Positions 25,842-34,874 are shown, counted from the first letter of the stretch. The stretch is DNA of 39,458 bases from Verrucomicrobia bacterium UBA3841 (GCA_002392765.1 DGHT01000046.1:1-39458), one strand, 5' to 3'. Program-made: numbers and translations. The notes: generated by a model from the letters alone, not told the origin.

Positions 25842-27281
25842 TTATTGAACGCCAAATTTGAAATATTCGTTGGCGTTGCGGAAAGAGATGTCCGCGACGA
25901 TTCCGCCCAGCCATTTCAGATCGCGCGGAATCTCCCCTTTCTCGACCTCCGCGCCGAGCTTCTGGCAGAGAAGCCGGCGGAAGTATTCGTGCCGGGTGTA
26001 GCTGAGGAAAGAACGGCTGTCGGTGAGCATTCCGACGAAGTTGCCTAGCGAACCGAGCGCCGCGAGCGCCTCGATCTGCTTGCGCATGCCGTCTTTCTGG
26101 TCGAGGAACCACCACGCCGCGCCGAGCTGTATCTTGCCGCGGCAGGGTGCTTTCTGGAAGCAGCCCATGACCGTCGCCAGCATCTCGTTGTCCTTCGGGT
26201 TGAGGGAATAGAGAATCAATCTCGGGAGGCGGTCTTCCATTTCGAGCCTGTCGAAAAGTCTCGCGAGACTCTCCGTGACGGACCAGTCGCCTATCGAGTC
26301 GAATCCAGTGTCGGGCCCCATCTGGCGGAACATCGCCGTGTTGAGGTCGCGCAGGCAGTTGTAGTGGAGCTGGGCCGTCCAGTCCGACTCCGCATCCATC
26401 CTGAGGCCTTCGAAAAGCCACGCCGACTTGAACTTGAGCGCCTCGGCGGGCGTCAGCGCCGTCTTGCCCGCGCGCGCCTTCTTGAATATGGACTTGAGCT
26501 CCGTCTCGGTGTAGGGCGCGGCGAATATCTCCGTGATGCCGTAATCCGACACGACGCACCCGTTGGCGGCGAAGAAGTCGTGGCGCTTCTTCATGGCGCG
26601 ACGGAAATCGTCGATCGTTCCGATCTCGATCCCGGACGCGGCGGAAAGTCTGTCGATCCACCCGTTCCAGGCTTCGAGATTCTCCACCTTGGACGCCTTG
26701 TCGCTGCGCCACGCGGGGCGTATCTGCGTTCCGAACGGTTTTTTCGCGATCGCTATATGATGTTCGAGCGAATCCACGGGATCGTCGGTCGTGCAGACGA
26801 CGGCGACTTTGGACTTTTTCATAAGGCCCCGCGCCGAGAACCACTTCTTCCCGAGTTCCCTGTTGCACTTTTCGTAGATGCGTTTCGCGCTAGCGCCGCA
26901 AAGACGCTCCGTCACGCCGAAATAGCGGGCGAGTTCGAGATGCGACCAGTCGAAGAGCGGGTTCTTGACCATGCGCTCCATCGTTTTCGCGAACGCCTCG
27001 AACTTTTCCCATCCGCTAGCCGAGCCGTCCTTGCCGCGGCCCGAGCACAGACGCTCTTCGAAGCCGTTCGAGCGCATCTGGCGCCACTTGTAGTGGTCGC
27101 CGCCGAGCCATACGTCGGCGATGTCGTCCCAGCGCTTGTCCTCGGCGATCTCCGCAGGGGGGAGGTGGCAGTGGTAGTCGATGATCGGCATGTCCTCCGC
27201 ATAGCCGTGGTAGAGCTCGCGCGCGGCTTTGGTGTCGAGAAGGAAATCCGGGTTGATGAAAGGCTTTGCTTTTGCTGTCAT
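25842..27281 (-). CDS. uxaC: Glucuronate/galacturonate isomerase
   Basis: Isomerises D-glucuronate to fructuronate and D-galacturonate to tagaturonate. It has 479 residues and is an amidohydrolase-superfamily member: I-D-Y-H-C-H-L-P-P near residues 34-42 carries the metal-binding histidines, followed by D-D-I-A-D-V-W-L-G-G-D-H-Y-K-W-R. The C-terminal R-H-E-Y-F-R-R-L-L-C and the end near GVQ match the family. It lies 55 bases downstream of uxaB with no promoter between them, so the two form an operon. The altronate and mannonate dehydratases (UxaA, UxuA) that would continue the pathway are not in the window. Confidence 0.96.
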   Translation of the reverse strand: MTAKAKPFINPDFLLDTKAARELYHGYAEDMPIIDYHCHLPPAEIAEDKRWDDIADVWLGGDHYKWRQMRSNGFEERLCSGRGKDGSASGWEKFEAFAKTMERMVKNPLFDWSHLELARYFGVTERLCGASAKRIYEKCNRELGKKWFSARGLMKKSKVAVVCTTDDPVDSLEHHIAIAKKPFGTQIRPAWRSDKASKVENLEAWNGWIDRLSAASGIEIGTIDDFRRAMKKRHDFFAANGCVVSDYGITEIFAAPYTETELKSIFKKARAGKTALTPAEALKFKSAWLFEGLRMDAESDWTAQLHYNCLRDLNTAMFRQMGPDTGFDSIGDWSVTESLARLFDRLEMEDRLPRLILYSLNPKDNEMLATVMGCFQKAPCRGKIQLGAAWWFLDQKDGMRKQIEALAALGSLGNFVGMLTDSRSFLSYTRHEYFRRLLCQKLGAEVEKGEIPRDLKWLGGIVADISFRNANEYFKFGVQ

Positions 27282-27336
27282 GGTTTCTCCGTGTGGATGG
27301 TTGATTTTCCGGTTTGCGCAGCGGCGGTTGCGCCGC

Positions 27337-28488
27337 TCACTTCGCGCTGTCGTAATGGCGGGCCGTCGCCTCGTAGCCCTGCATCATCGCTTCGGGCAGT
27401 TTGCCGAACATCTTGTAGTAGTCGCACACGACGGGAAGGCAGCGCGTCTTCCATTTCGCGACGGTGTTGAGCGCTATCGACTTGAGCTGGTGGTGGGCGA
27501 AAGGATTGGCGAAGCGTTCGAGAATGCTTTCGGCGTATTCCTTCTTCTCGGCGTCGGGGAGCGCTACTGTCGGGAATATCTCCTCGAAGACGACCTTGCG
27601 CACGAATGCGTTGAAATCGGGATCGGCGATGCACTGCGCAACTTCCGAAAAACCCTTCTCAAGCCCGAGGTAGACCATCGTCGTGTGCGTGGCGTTGAGG
27701 AATCGCACCTTGCGCGTGCGGTACGGCTGCATGTCGGTCGTGTAGACGACGTTGACGCCCGCTTTTTTAAGCGGCAGCTCGCTTTCGAGGTCGAATCCCG
27801 CAGGGGTTTCGATCACGAAAAAGTGGAAAGGTTCGCCGCACACGAGAACGTCGTCCTTCTCCCCGAGTTCGCGCGCGTAGCGTTCGGCCGATTCGGGATC
27901 GGGGCGTCCTGCGACGATCCTGTCCACGAGCGTCGAACAGAACACGCATCCGTTTTCGATGTACGACTTGAGCGCCGCCGTGTCGCCGGTCTCGTCCGCC
28001 AGATGCTTGAGCACGCACGCCTTGAGGTTGTCGCCGTTGTGCTCTATAAGTTCGCACGGAATGAACACGAGCCCCGGAAGCCCGGCGGCGCAGCGGGCCT
28101 TGAGAAGCCTCAGCACCTTGGCCGGGAACGTATCCTGCCCTTTCACGTACTGGATCCCGGCCTCGGTCGTGTTGGACACCACGAACCTCAGCGAGGGCAG
28201 ATTGGCGTACTTCTCGAGATTCGCCGCGATATCGACCCCCTTCACGCACGATATCTCTTCGAGCTCCTCGACCGTTTTGCCGCCGATGACGCCGCGAAGG
28301 CACGTATGGTACTTTCCGCCGCGATCGTTGAGGATTTTCGACGGGACGCAGAGTTCGTCGCCGATCGGCTGTATGATCTGAACGGCTCCGCCGAAGCCGG
28401 CCCTGTCGTTCATTTTCTGAACCATCCAGTCGATGAAGCACCTCAGGAAGTTGCCTTCGCCGAACTGCAGGATTTTTGTTTCTTTCAT
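27337..28488 (-). CDS. uxaB: Tagaturonate reductase (altronate oxidoreductase)
   Basis: Reduces tagaturonate to altronate with NADH in the galacturonate branch. It is a mannitol dehydrogenase-type (polyol-specific long-chain) dehydrogenase: the N-terminal Q-F-G-E-G-N-F-L-R-C-F-I-D-W-M is the family's nucleotide-binding start, and K-V-R-F-L-N-A-T-H-T-T-M-V-Y-L-G carries the conserved Lys...Asn-x-x-His catalytic set. The length of 383 residues is somewhat shorter than the ~480 of E. coli UxaB. AAGGAG lies upstream of ATG 28488. Fructuronate reductase (UxuB) is a related alternative, but the FGEGNFLR start and the pairing with uxaC favour UxaB. Confidence 0.88.
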   Translation of the reverse strand: MKETKILQFGEGNFLRCFIDWMVQKMNDRAGFGGAVQIIQPIGDELCVPSKILNDRGGKYHTCLRGVIGGKTVEELEEISCVKGVDIAANLEKYANLPSLRFVVSNTTEAGIQYVKGQDTFPAKVLRLLKARCAAGLPGLVFIPCELIEHNGDNLKACVLKHLADETGDTAALKSYIENGCVFCSTLVDRIVAGRPDPESAERYARELGEKDDVLVCGEPFHFFVIETPAGFDLESELPLKKAGVNVVYTTDMQPYRTRKVRFLNATHTTMVYLGLEKGFSEVAQCIADPDFNAFVRKVVFEEIFPTVALPDAEKKEYAESILERFANPFAHHQLKSIALNTVAKWKTRCLPVVCDYYKMFGKLPEAMMQGYEATARHYDSAK

Positions 28489-28526
28489 ATTTTCCGGGTC
28501 TCCTTGTGGTTGTGGTGTTTCGGGTT

Positions 28527-28538
28527 ATTCTATCAAAT
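28527..28538 (-). promoter_or_regulatory. Extended -10 promoter (ATTTGATAGAAT) for uxaBC
   Basis: A variant of the window's promoter 12-mer, with TAGAAT in place of TATAAT. It is located 38 bases before the uxaB start and 20 bases after the fkp stop. No operator-like inverted repeat is evident around it. Confidence 0.5.
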
Positions 28539-28558
28539 TTCCAGGCGGCGCACCCCCT

Positions 28559-30628
28559 CTACCGGGTAGTTTCGCGGACTTTGACGACCTCCAGGCCGTC
28601 GTAGTCTACCGAAAAGGAATAGAACTTCGCCGCGCGGGAAGGCGCGCCCGCCTCGAGAATGCTTCTCGCTTTTTTGGCGTCCGCGCGGGATTTCGCGAGG
28701 ATGAACATGAACCCGCCGCCTCCCGCGCCGGTCAATGTGACGGCGCTTACGTGCGGCCTGATCGCTTCGATCATGCTTTCCACGCGCTCGTTCGTGCTGC
28801 CGGGGTCGAGCAGTTTCTTGTCGCGCCAATAGCCCTCGACCGCCGCGGCGAAGGAATCGGCGTCCCTGTTCTCTATCGCCTTCGCGCATTTGCGAGCGCC
28901 ATCCTTGAGGCTGTCTATCAATATCGACGCGAAGCCGTGCGGATTTTCGGCGTAGAACGCCAGCACCTTTCTGAGGATGTTTCTGGCCATGCGCTTCTGT
29001 CCGGTGAAGAAAAGAAGCCCCCTTTCGGCGAAAAGCTTCGCGAGCCATTCGCAATCGAGACGCTTCGCGGCGATCCGCTGCGGGGTTCCCGGTTTCGATT
29101 CGAGAATCTTGGCTCCCGGCAGCATCCCGCCGAACTGGTCCTGCCATCCGCCGCCGGTCCGCATCTCCGCCTCAAGCCGGAGCGTCAACTCTCCGATCTC
29201 GGCGCTGTCCGCCCTTCCGAGAAGCGCGGCGATCGTGGTCGCGCCGAGAATCGAACTCGTCCCCATCCCGGACCCCTTGGGGAGATTGGCGCACATTTCA
29301 ATGTCGAGGCCGCGCGACCCGAACTTGAATCCTGTGACGGCGAGGGCGCATTTGGCAAGCGCGCACCAGTCGGACGGGTCGTGCCTGTCGGCAAGCTCCT
29401 GCGCCGACTTCAATATGCGGCGGCGTCCGAGATCGCTGGAAACGATCCTGACGAATTTGTCGCGCCTTTCCCGGACGGTCACGCTTATCGGCTTCACGCC
29501 GTCGAGCCGGACCGCCACGTTCACGACGCATCCGCCCTCGTTGTTGCATACGGGCGGAGTGTCGCTCCAGCCTCCCGCCAGATCGATCCTGACCGGCGCG
29601 GTGGCCTTCGTCTCAACGCGGTCGGCCAACGCGAGCAGACGTTTGTAGTCGACATGCGGCATGATCGCTCCAAGAGCGTGCTTTTCCCACAGACCGTCCT
29701 CCTTGAAATTGTCGCCGATGCGGTAGCGCAGATCGAACCACTTGCGCTTTCCGTAGGGGATGCATGTGAGACACTCCCCTTTCGCCAGGACGATTTTCCC
29801 GAAACGCCCCGGCGGGACGTTGGTGACGATGTTGTCGCCCGCGAGCGAAAGTCGCGCATGCACGTTCCTGACATACACGCCGCCGTCGCCCAGTTTCGAC
29901 AGCAGTTCCCTGCTCGAACCGACATGGAAGAAAGTGCATTCGCGCGCGACATGGACGTTGAACGGAGCGAATCCGTCAAGGAGCATCGAAGGAAATTCCG
30001 TGTAGATGTCGCCTGAAACGGGAAGCGTTTTCATCTTTGCGGCCGTCGGCGGGTCTATGAAAAGAATCCCCGTGTCGACAAGATACGCGCCGGGGCCGAC
30101 GCCGGGTTTCTGTCTGAACCCTGAAACGGGAAGCGTTTTCCCCGCGCGGTTTTTACGCGGGGAGACGTCGTAGACTCCGTGCCTGCGAGCCTCGTCCGGT
30201 CCGTCTTCGTACGCGACCCCGGTCACACCCGGCCTGGAAAGATCGGCTTTTTCGAAATCGAAAGACGGCAGAACGTCGCCGGAAACGACGACCACCCCTC
30301 CGCTGGCGGGGACGGGCAGGCGGGCCATCGACTCGACGATATGCTCGAAGAGCGGACGCGAATCACGCATCGGGATGAACGCCTTGCCCGCCGCGGCGAA
30401 TCCGGGCGTGCGCCTTGCGTCGCCTCCGGAATGGCATACAAGGATTTTCTTTCCTGACGCGGGGTTGTATTTTATCTCCTTGAGGGCGTTGACGGTCGCG
30501 CCGAGCGATCCAACGCGCCTGTCGCCGGGGTCGGGGATGCATACCGTGTTTCCGAAGTCGCGCGTCTGGGCGCGGTATCCTCTGGCCTGCGCCTCGCTCG
30601 CCGCCGTGATTATTATCGTATCGAACAT
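28559..30628 (-). CDS. fkp: Bifunctional L-fucokinase / GDP-L-fucose pyrophosphorylase (Fkp-like)
   Basis: Salvages L-fucose: phosphorylation to fucose-1-phosphate, then transfer of GMP to give GDP-fucose. The N-terminal half (~1-335) resembles the fucose-1-P guanylyltransferase (RVGSLGATVNALKE, VVVSGDVLPSFDF, VDTGILFI). The C-terminal half is a GHMP kinase: motif 1 A-P-V-R-I-D-L-A-G-G-W-S-D-T-P-P, motif 2 L-P-K-G-S-G-M-G-T-S-S, motif 3 T-G-A-G-G-G-G-F-M. At 689 residues it is clearly shorter than Bacteroides Fkp (about 950), so the first half is compact. Two identical 21-base direct repeats in it both encode KTLPVSG. The start is ATG 30628, with only weak Shine-Dalgarno likeness. A related sugar-1-kinase/nucleotidyltransferase pair is the main alternative. 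Confidence 0.8.
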   Translation of the reverse strand: MFDTIIITAASEAQARGYRAQTRDFGNTVCIPDPGDRRVGSLGATVNALKEIKYNPASGKKILVCHSGGDARRTPGFAAAGKAFIPMRDSRPLFEHIVESMARLPVPASGGVVVVSGDVLPSFDFEKADLSRPGVTGVAYEDGPDEARRHGVYDVSPRKNRAGKTLPVSGFRQKPGVGPGAYLVDTGILFIDPPTAAKMKTLPVSGDIYTEFPSMLLDGFAPFNVHVARECTFFHVGSSRELLSKLGDGGVYVRNVHARLSLAGDNIVTNVPPGRFGKIVLAKGECLTCIPYGKRKWFDLRYRIGDNFKEDGLWEKHALGAIMPHVDYKRLLALADRVETKATAPVRIDLAGGWSDTPPVCNNEGGCVVNVAVRLDGVKPISVTVRERRDKFVRIVSSDLGRRRILKSAQELADRHDPSDWCALAKCALAVTGFKFGSRGLDIEMCANLPKGSGMGTSSILGATTIAALLGRADSAEIGELTLRLEAEMRTGGGWQDQFGGMLPGAKILESKPGTPQRIAAKRLDCEWLAKLFAERGLLFFTGQKRMARNILRKVLAFYAENPHGFASILIDSLKDGARKCAKAIENRDADSFAAAVEGYWRDKKLLDPGSTNERVESMIEAIRPHVSAVTLTGAGGGGFMFILAKSRADAKKARSILEAGAPSRAAKFYSFSVDYDGLEVVKVRETTR
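30012..30032. repeat. 21-base direct repeat inside fkp, copy A
   Basis: Identical to 30120-30140. Both copies are in the same codon phase, 108 bases (36 codons) apart, and encode KTLPVSG within AAKMKTLPVSGDIYTEF here. Confidence 0.85.
30120..30140. repeat. 21-base direct repeat inside fkp, copy B
   Basis: Identical to 30012-30032. Here it encodes KTLPVSG within RAGKTLPVSGFRQKP, in a loop region of the nucleotidyltransferase half. Confidence 0.85.
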
Positions 30629-30651
30629 ATTGGTGGATTCCGTTTTGGTAG

Positions 30652-30663
30652 ATTATATCAAAA
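30652..30663 (-). promoter_or_regulatory. Extended -10 promoter (TTTTGATATAAT) for fkp
   Basis: Exact 12-mer on the minus strand, 23 bases before the fkp ATG, so the expected leader is about 16 bases. Confidence 0.7.
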
Positions 30664-30703
30664 ATCGGCGCTCTTGTGTGAATTTGCGAATCGCCCCCCC
30701 TTG

Positions 30704-30750
30704 CATTTTTCACTTTACACTCTACATTTTACACTTTACATTTTACACTC
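30704..30750. repeat. Degenerate tandem repeat (TTTACACT/TTTTACACT)
   Basis: Five to six imperfect units of 8-9 bases (CACTTTACACT, CTACATTTTACACT, TTACATTTTACACT). It overlaps the 3' end of tcdA and supplies its last codons and its TAA stop (30736-30738). Confidence 0.8.
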
Positions 30751-31473
30751 TTCCCCGCCGTTCCCGGCCGCGGACGGAGCAAGATGCCGCACGACTAGCG
30801 ACGCTAAAGCCAGTCCGAAAGCGGCCGTAACCTGCATCAAACTCCCTTTTACCCCGTCGCGCTGCGGTTTGAGCGGCTGTTCGGTCGAGTAGACGCACTG
30901 GAATTTCCGCGCCGGGAATCGGCCGGATTTTCTGAATCTGCCGCGCAGCGCTCTGGCAAGGCCATCTCCGGCAACCTTCCAGAATTCGGCCGTCGACACC
31001 TTCAGCGGATCGACCCTGAACGCAGCCCCCATCGAAGAAAAAAGGCATGTCGAAGCGCACGACGATGCGGCAAGGATCAGTTCTGCCTTGTCGTCCAGAG
31101 AGTCTATCGCGTCGACGACGCAATCGAAGGAGGAAAAATCGAAGCGGGCCGGATTCGCGGCTTCGAACCGCTCCGGCACGGACTCCACCCTGGCGCGCGG
31201 AGATATCGAAAGGAGTCTGCGTGCAAGCTCGTCCGCCTTGGGCTTTCCGACGGAGGCGGGGAAAGCCATCGCCTGACGGTTTACGTTGGATGGCGCGACG
31301 ATATCGAAATCGACAAGCGTAAAGGATCCTACGCCGGTACGCGCCAGGGCTTCGGCACACCACGACCCGACGCCGCCGAGTCCGAAAATGGCGACTCTGG
31401 CTTTTTGAAGACGCGAAAAGGCGGCATCTCCGAGCAAGGCCTCAGACCTGTCGAAAATGCCGTCCATTTCCAT
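30736..31473 (-). CDS. tcdA: tRNA threonylcarbamoyladenosine dehydratase (TcdA/CsdL, ThiF-like)
   Basis: ATP-dependent dehydratase that cyclises t6A37 of tRNA to ct6A. It has 245 residues in the E1-like/ThiF fold: nucleotide loop G-L-G-G-V-G-S at 31-37, D-F-D at 55-57, N-x-N-R-Q at 63-67, and V-D-A-I-D-S-L-D-D-K, typical for TcdA. A hydrophobic segment near the C-terminus (MQVTAAFGLALASLVV) matches the family. The start ATG 31473 follows GGGGGG and lies 29 bases after the argD stop. Oddity: the last residues (GEECKM) and the stop codon lie in the tandem repeat at 30704-30750, so the C-terminus has been replaced or trimmed by repeat sequence. It is the last gene of the serS unit. Confidence 0.88.
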   Translation of the reverse strand: MEMDGIFDRSEALLGDAAFSRLQKARVAIFGLGGVGSWCAEALARTGVGSFTLVDFDIVAPSNVNRQAMAFPASVGKPKADELARRLLSISPRARVESVPERFEAANPARFDFSSFDCVVDAIDSLDDKAELILAASSCASTCLFSSMGAAFRVDPLKVSTAEFWKVAGDGLARALRGRFRKSGRFPARKFQCVYSTEQPLKPQRDGVKGSLMQVTAAFGLALASLVVRHLAPSAAGNGGEECKM

Positions 31474-31502
31474 CGCCCCCCTTTTGGAGCCGTTTGCGCC
31501 GG

Positions 31503-32699
31503 TCACTCGCCAAACATGCAATCGAGCGCGTCGTCGATCATCTCGCAAGCCTCGTCGAGCGTTCCCTCCTTCAAGACGAGCGGCGGAAGGAATCGGACCA
31601 CGTTGCCGCGCGCGGTCAGCGCGAGAACACCCTGCGCCTTCAAAGCATCGACGATTTCGGCGGGATCGCCGTCTACGACAAGGCCGAGCATAAGCCCCTT
31701 GCCGCGAACCTCCAGAAGTTTGTCGTACTTGTCGACAAATCCCTGCAGCGCCTCCTTGAGAAGCGCGCCGACCTTCTTCGCATTATCGAGAAGATGCTCC
31801 TCCTCGATAACGGAAATCGTCGCGAGAGCGGCCGCGGCCGCGATCGGGTTGCCTCCGAACGTGGACGCGTGCGAAGACGGAGTGAAAACATCGGCGAATT
31901 TTGCGTTCGAAACGAGCGCTCCCATGGGCAATCCGCCCGCGAGCGATTTCGCAAGTGTGAAGAGGTCGGGCTTTACGCCATACCCCTGCCACGCGAACCA
32001 GTCTCCCGTGCGGCCCATTCCGCTCTGGACTTCATCGCATATCATGAGAAGATTCTTTTCGTCGCACAGCGCCCTGACGCCTTCCATGAATTCCTGCGTG
32101 GCCGGCGTCACGCCGCCCTCGCCCTGCACCGCCTCGAGCATGATGGCGACAGTCTTGTCGTCCACCGCCGCCTTAACGCTTTCGAGATCGTTGAAATCCG
32201 CGTAGGAGAAACCGTACGGAAGCGGGTCGTACCCCTCCTGGCACCACGCCTGGCCGGTCGCCGCGACAGTCGCGAGCGTACGTCCATGGAAGCCGTTGCG
32301 CATAGTGACGATTCCGTACCTTCCGCCGTTCGCCGAACCCCACTTGCGCGCGAGCTTGATCGCGGCTTCGTTGGCCTCTGCGCCGGAATTGCAGAAAAAC
32401 GCCTTGCCGCCGAGCCCGGAGAGTTCCACGAGTTTCTCCGCCAGAAGCGTAGCGGGCTCGTTGGCGAAAAGGTTGGACGCATGGGTAAGCGACGCCGCCT
32501 GATCCTGTATGGCCTTGACCACTTTGGGGTGGCAGTGCCCCACGTTGAGAACACCGATGCCGGAGGTGAAGTCGTACAGCGCCAGCCCTTCCGCGTCGCG
32601 GACCGTGACGCCCTTCCCCGACGAAAGGACGATGGAAGGTGTGTATGTCGGCATCATGAAGGACTGGTATTTTTTCAGCGTATCCTGTGTTTTGCTCAT
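31503..32699 (-). CDS. argD: Acetylornithine aminotransferase
   Basis: Transaminates N-acetylglutamate semialdehyde to N-acetylornithine in arginine synthesis. It is a class III PLP aminotransferase of 398 residues: S-G-A-E-A-N-E-A-A-I-K near 105-115, D-E-V-Q at 222-225, PLP lysine Lys 251 in T-L-A-K-S-L-A-G-G, and S-T-F-G-G-N-P in the C-terminal half. The start ATG 32699 overlaps the argB stop (ATGA). The next step upstream in the pathway, ArgB, is encoded immediately before it, while argC and argJ are absent here. Related enzymes such as ornithine aminotransferase cannot be fully excluded by motif, but the argB pairing settles it well. Confidence 0.92.
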   Translation of the reverse strand: MSKTQDTLKKYQSFMMPTYTPSIVLSSGKGVTVRDAEGLALYDFTSGIGVLNVGHCHPKVVKAIQDQAASLTHASNLFANEPATLLAEKLVELSGLGGKAFFCNSGAEANEAAIKLARKWGSANGGRYGIVTMRNGFHGRTLATVAATGQAWCQEGYDPLPYGFSYADFNDLESVKAAVDDKTVAIMLEAVQGEGGVTPATQEFMEGVRALCDEKNLLMICDEVQSGMGRTGDWFAWQGYGVKPDLFTLAKSLAGGLPMGALVSNAKFADVFTPSSHASTFGGNPIAAAAALATISVIEEEHLLDNAKKVGALLKEALQGFVDKYDKLLEVRGKGLMLGLVVDGDPAEIVDALKAQGVLALTARGNVVRFLPPLVLKEGTLDEACEMIDDALDCMFGE

Positions 32700-33556
32700 T
32701 GTATTATCTCCGTTCCCACGCCCTCGCGCGTGAATATTTCGAGAAGAAGGGAATGCGGCATGCGCCCGTCGACCAGGTGCACCTTGCGCACGCCGGCGAG
32801 GATCGCATCCCTGCACGAAAGTATCTTCGGCAGCATTCCCCCCGATATAACGCCGTCCCGCGCAAGTTTGTCGATTGCGTCGAGATGAAGCGTCGAGAAA
32901 AGCGTATTGGGATCGTCCGGGTCTTTGAGAAGTCCGGGGACGTCCGACACCAGCGCGAACTTGCGCGCCTTGATGGCCTTGGCCAAAGCTGCGGCCGCAA
33001 GATCCGCGTTCACGTTGTAGAGATGGGCGTCGCTCTGGCCCGTGGCGAGAGGCGTCACGACCGGGATGATGCCTGCGTCGAGCATTTCGCAGACGCTGCG
33101 GATGTCGACATCGGTCACGTCGCCGACGTAGCCCCTGTCTGGCTTTTCGATTTTTCTCGCGCGGAACACCCAGTTGCCGTGGATCGGTTTCGCGTTCGTG
33201 CCGCGGGCGACGAGACGTTCGACTATATCCGGGTTGACGACGTTATTGAGCGTCCGGCGGACAATCTCCATCGTCTTTTCGTCCGTGACGCGCTGCCCCT
33301 CCACAAAGCGCGGCTCGAAGCCGCTTTCCTTGATCGCCCGCGAAATCGCCTTCCCGCCGCCGTGCACTATCACAACTTTGATGCCGACGGCCCGCATGAA
33401 CGCAATGTCGTTCATCAGGGAGTCGAGATTTTCCTCGACCTCCATCACGGAACCGCCGATTTTAACGAGAACGATGGATCCGCGGAAGTCGAGAATGTAC
33501 GGAAGCGCCTCGGTGAGGACCGCCGCCTTCATCGTGGCGCTGTCAAGCTTGTCCAT
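32696..33556 (-). CDS. argB: Acetylglutamate kinase
   Basis: Phosphorylates N-acetylglutamate, the second step of arginine synthesis. It has 286 residues in the amino acid kinase fold: V-K-I-G-G-S at 31-36, V-I-V-H-G-G-G-K-A-I near 62-71, Y-N-V-N-A-D-L-A-A-A-A-L-A, and S-G-G-M-L-P-K near the C-terminus. The N-terminal helix (SATMKAAVLTEALPYILDFRGS) resembles the extension used for arginine feedback in hexameric forms. Its start lies 14 bases inside the 3' end of serS, and its stop overlaps the argD start. Confidence 0.95.
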   Translation of the reverse strand: MDKLDSATMKAAVLTEALPYILDFRGSIVLVKIGGSVMEVEENLDSLMNDIAFMRAVGIKVVIVHGGGKAISRAIKESGFEPRFVEGQRVTDEKTMEIVRRTLNNVVNPDIVERLVARGTNAKPIHGNWVFRARKIEKPDRGYVGDVTDVDIRSVCEMLDAGIIPVVTPLATGQSDAHLYNVNADLAAAALAKAIKARKFALVSDVPGLLKDPDDPNTLFSTLHLDAIDKLARDGVISGGMLPKILSCRDAILAGVRKVHLVDGRMPHSLLLEIFTREGVGTEIIQ

Positions 33557-34829
33557 CAGACGTAAGCCTTTCCTGTCCGTTCATATACGGCCTCAGCACC
33601 TCGGGAATCTCTATGGAGCCGTCCTCGAGCTGGTGCTGCTCGAGCATCGCCACCATCAGACGCGGAAGCGCCACTCCGGAACCGTTGAGCGTGTGGACCA
33701 GCTTCGTCTTCCCGTCGGTGTCTTTGAACCGGCAGTTCAGCCTGCGGGCCTGGTAGTCCGTGAAGCAGGAACAGGATGAGACCTCCAGCCACTGCTTCTC
33801 CGCAGGCGCCCAGAGTTCGAGATCGTAGCATTTCGCGGCGCTGAATCCCATGTCTCCCGCGCAAAGCATCAACACTCTGTAGCAGAGGCCGAGACCTTTC
33901 AAGATGGCTTCCGCTTCGCCGACGAGCGTCTCAAGCTGGTCGAACGACGTGTCGGGATGGACAAAATTGACCATTTCCACCTTGTCGAACTGGTGCACGC
34001 GGAGCATGCCGCGCGTCATCTTTCCAGCACTGCCGGCCTCGCGGCGGAAACAAGGCGTGTAGGCTGTCAGCTTGACGGGCAGATCCTTGGCCTGGAGGAT
34101 GTCGTCGCGGTAGAAATTCGTCACGGGGACTTCAGCGGTCGGAATCAGCCAGAAATCGTCTATCTGGCAGTGGTAGAGGTCTTCGGCGAACTTCGGAAGC
34201 TGGCCGGTGCCGGTCATCGAGTCGGAGTTGACCACAAAAGGAGGAAGCATTTCCGTGTAGCCCTGCGTCCTGCAGTGGACGTCTAGCATGTACTGGATGA
34301 GCGCCCTCTGGAGTTTGGCCCCCTGTCCGAGTATCACCGGGAAACCCGTGCCCGTAAGTTTTACGCCGCGCGGGAAATCGAATATGCCAAGCTTTTCGCC
34401 GACCTCGATGTGATCCATGATTCTGTACGACGGATCCTTCCACTCCCCCACGGTGCGGACGACTTTGTTGCCGGAGCTGTCGAGACCGTCCGGGATTTCA
34501 GGAGCGGGGAGGTTGGGAATCATGAGCAGCGTTTCCCTCAGATCGTGCTCGACAGTGGCGAGTTCACGGTCGATTTCGGCGATGCGGTCGCCGACTTTCC
34601 TCATCTCCTCTTTGGCGGCCGCGATATCGCCGCCCTGTTTTGCTACGATACCGATCTGCTTGGACGCGGCGTTGCGCTTCGCCTTGAGATTCTCCGTTTC
34701 GCCCAGCAGAGCGCGGCGGCGTGCGTCAAGATCGCGCGCTGCGGCGGGTTTCTCCGGTCCGACGCCGCGGCGCGCGAGCGCTTTTGCCGTTTCTTCGAAA
34801 TTGTCCCTCAATTTTTTTATGTCTATCAT
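33543..34829 (-). CDS. serS: Seryl-tRNA synthetase
   Basis: Class II aminoacyl-tRNA synthetase that charges tRNA-Ser. It has 428 residues: an N-terminal coiled-coil arm (~1-105, rich in Lys/Glu/Arg), then motif 2 (C-F-R-R-E-A-G-S-A-G...R-V-H-Q-F) and motif 3 (N-G-S-G-V-A-L-P-R-L-M-V-A-M-L-E). The start ATG 34829 is preceded by GGAG with 7 bases of spacing and begins the typical MIDIKKLRDNFE; the in-frame ATG at 34907 lies upstream of the promoter. It overlaps argB by 14 bases and heads the serS-argB-argD-tcdA unit. No T-box is possible in the ~40-base leader. Confidence 0.97.
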   Translation of the reverse strand: MIDIKKLRDNFEETAKALARRGVGPEKPAAARDLDARRRALLGETENLKAKRNAASKQIGIVAKQGGDIAAAKEEMRKVGDRIAEIDRELATVEHDLRETLLMIPNLPAPEIPDGLDSSGNKVVRTVGEWKDPSYRIMDHIEVGEKLGIFDFPRGVKLTGTGFPVILGQGAKLQRALIQYMLDVHCRTQGYTEMLPPFVVNSDSMTGTGQLPKFAEDLYHCQIDDFWLIPTAEVPVTNFYRDDILQAKDLPVKLTAYTPCFRREAGSAGKMTRGMLRVHQFDKVEMVNFVHPDTSFDQLETLVGEAEAILKGLGLCYRVLMLCAGDMGFSAAKCYDLELWAPAEKQWLEVSSCSCFTDYQARRLNCRFKDTDGKTKLVHTLNGSGVALPRLMVAMLEQHQLEDGSIEIPEVLRPYMNGQERLTSDGQA

Positions 34830-34874
34830 TGTCTTTCTCCGATCTAATCCCTTTATGTCTGGATTTGAAGATAT

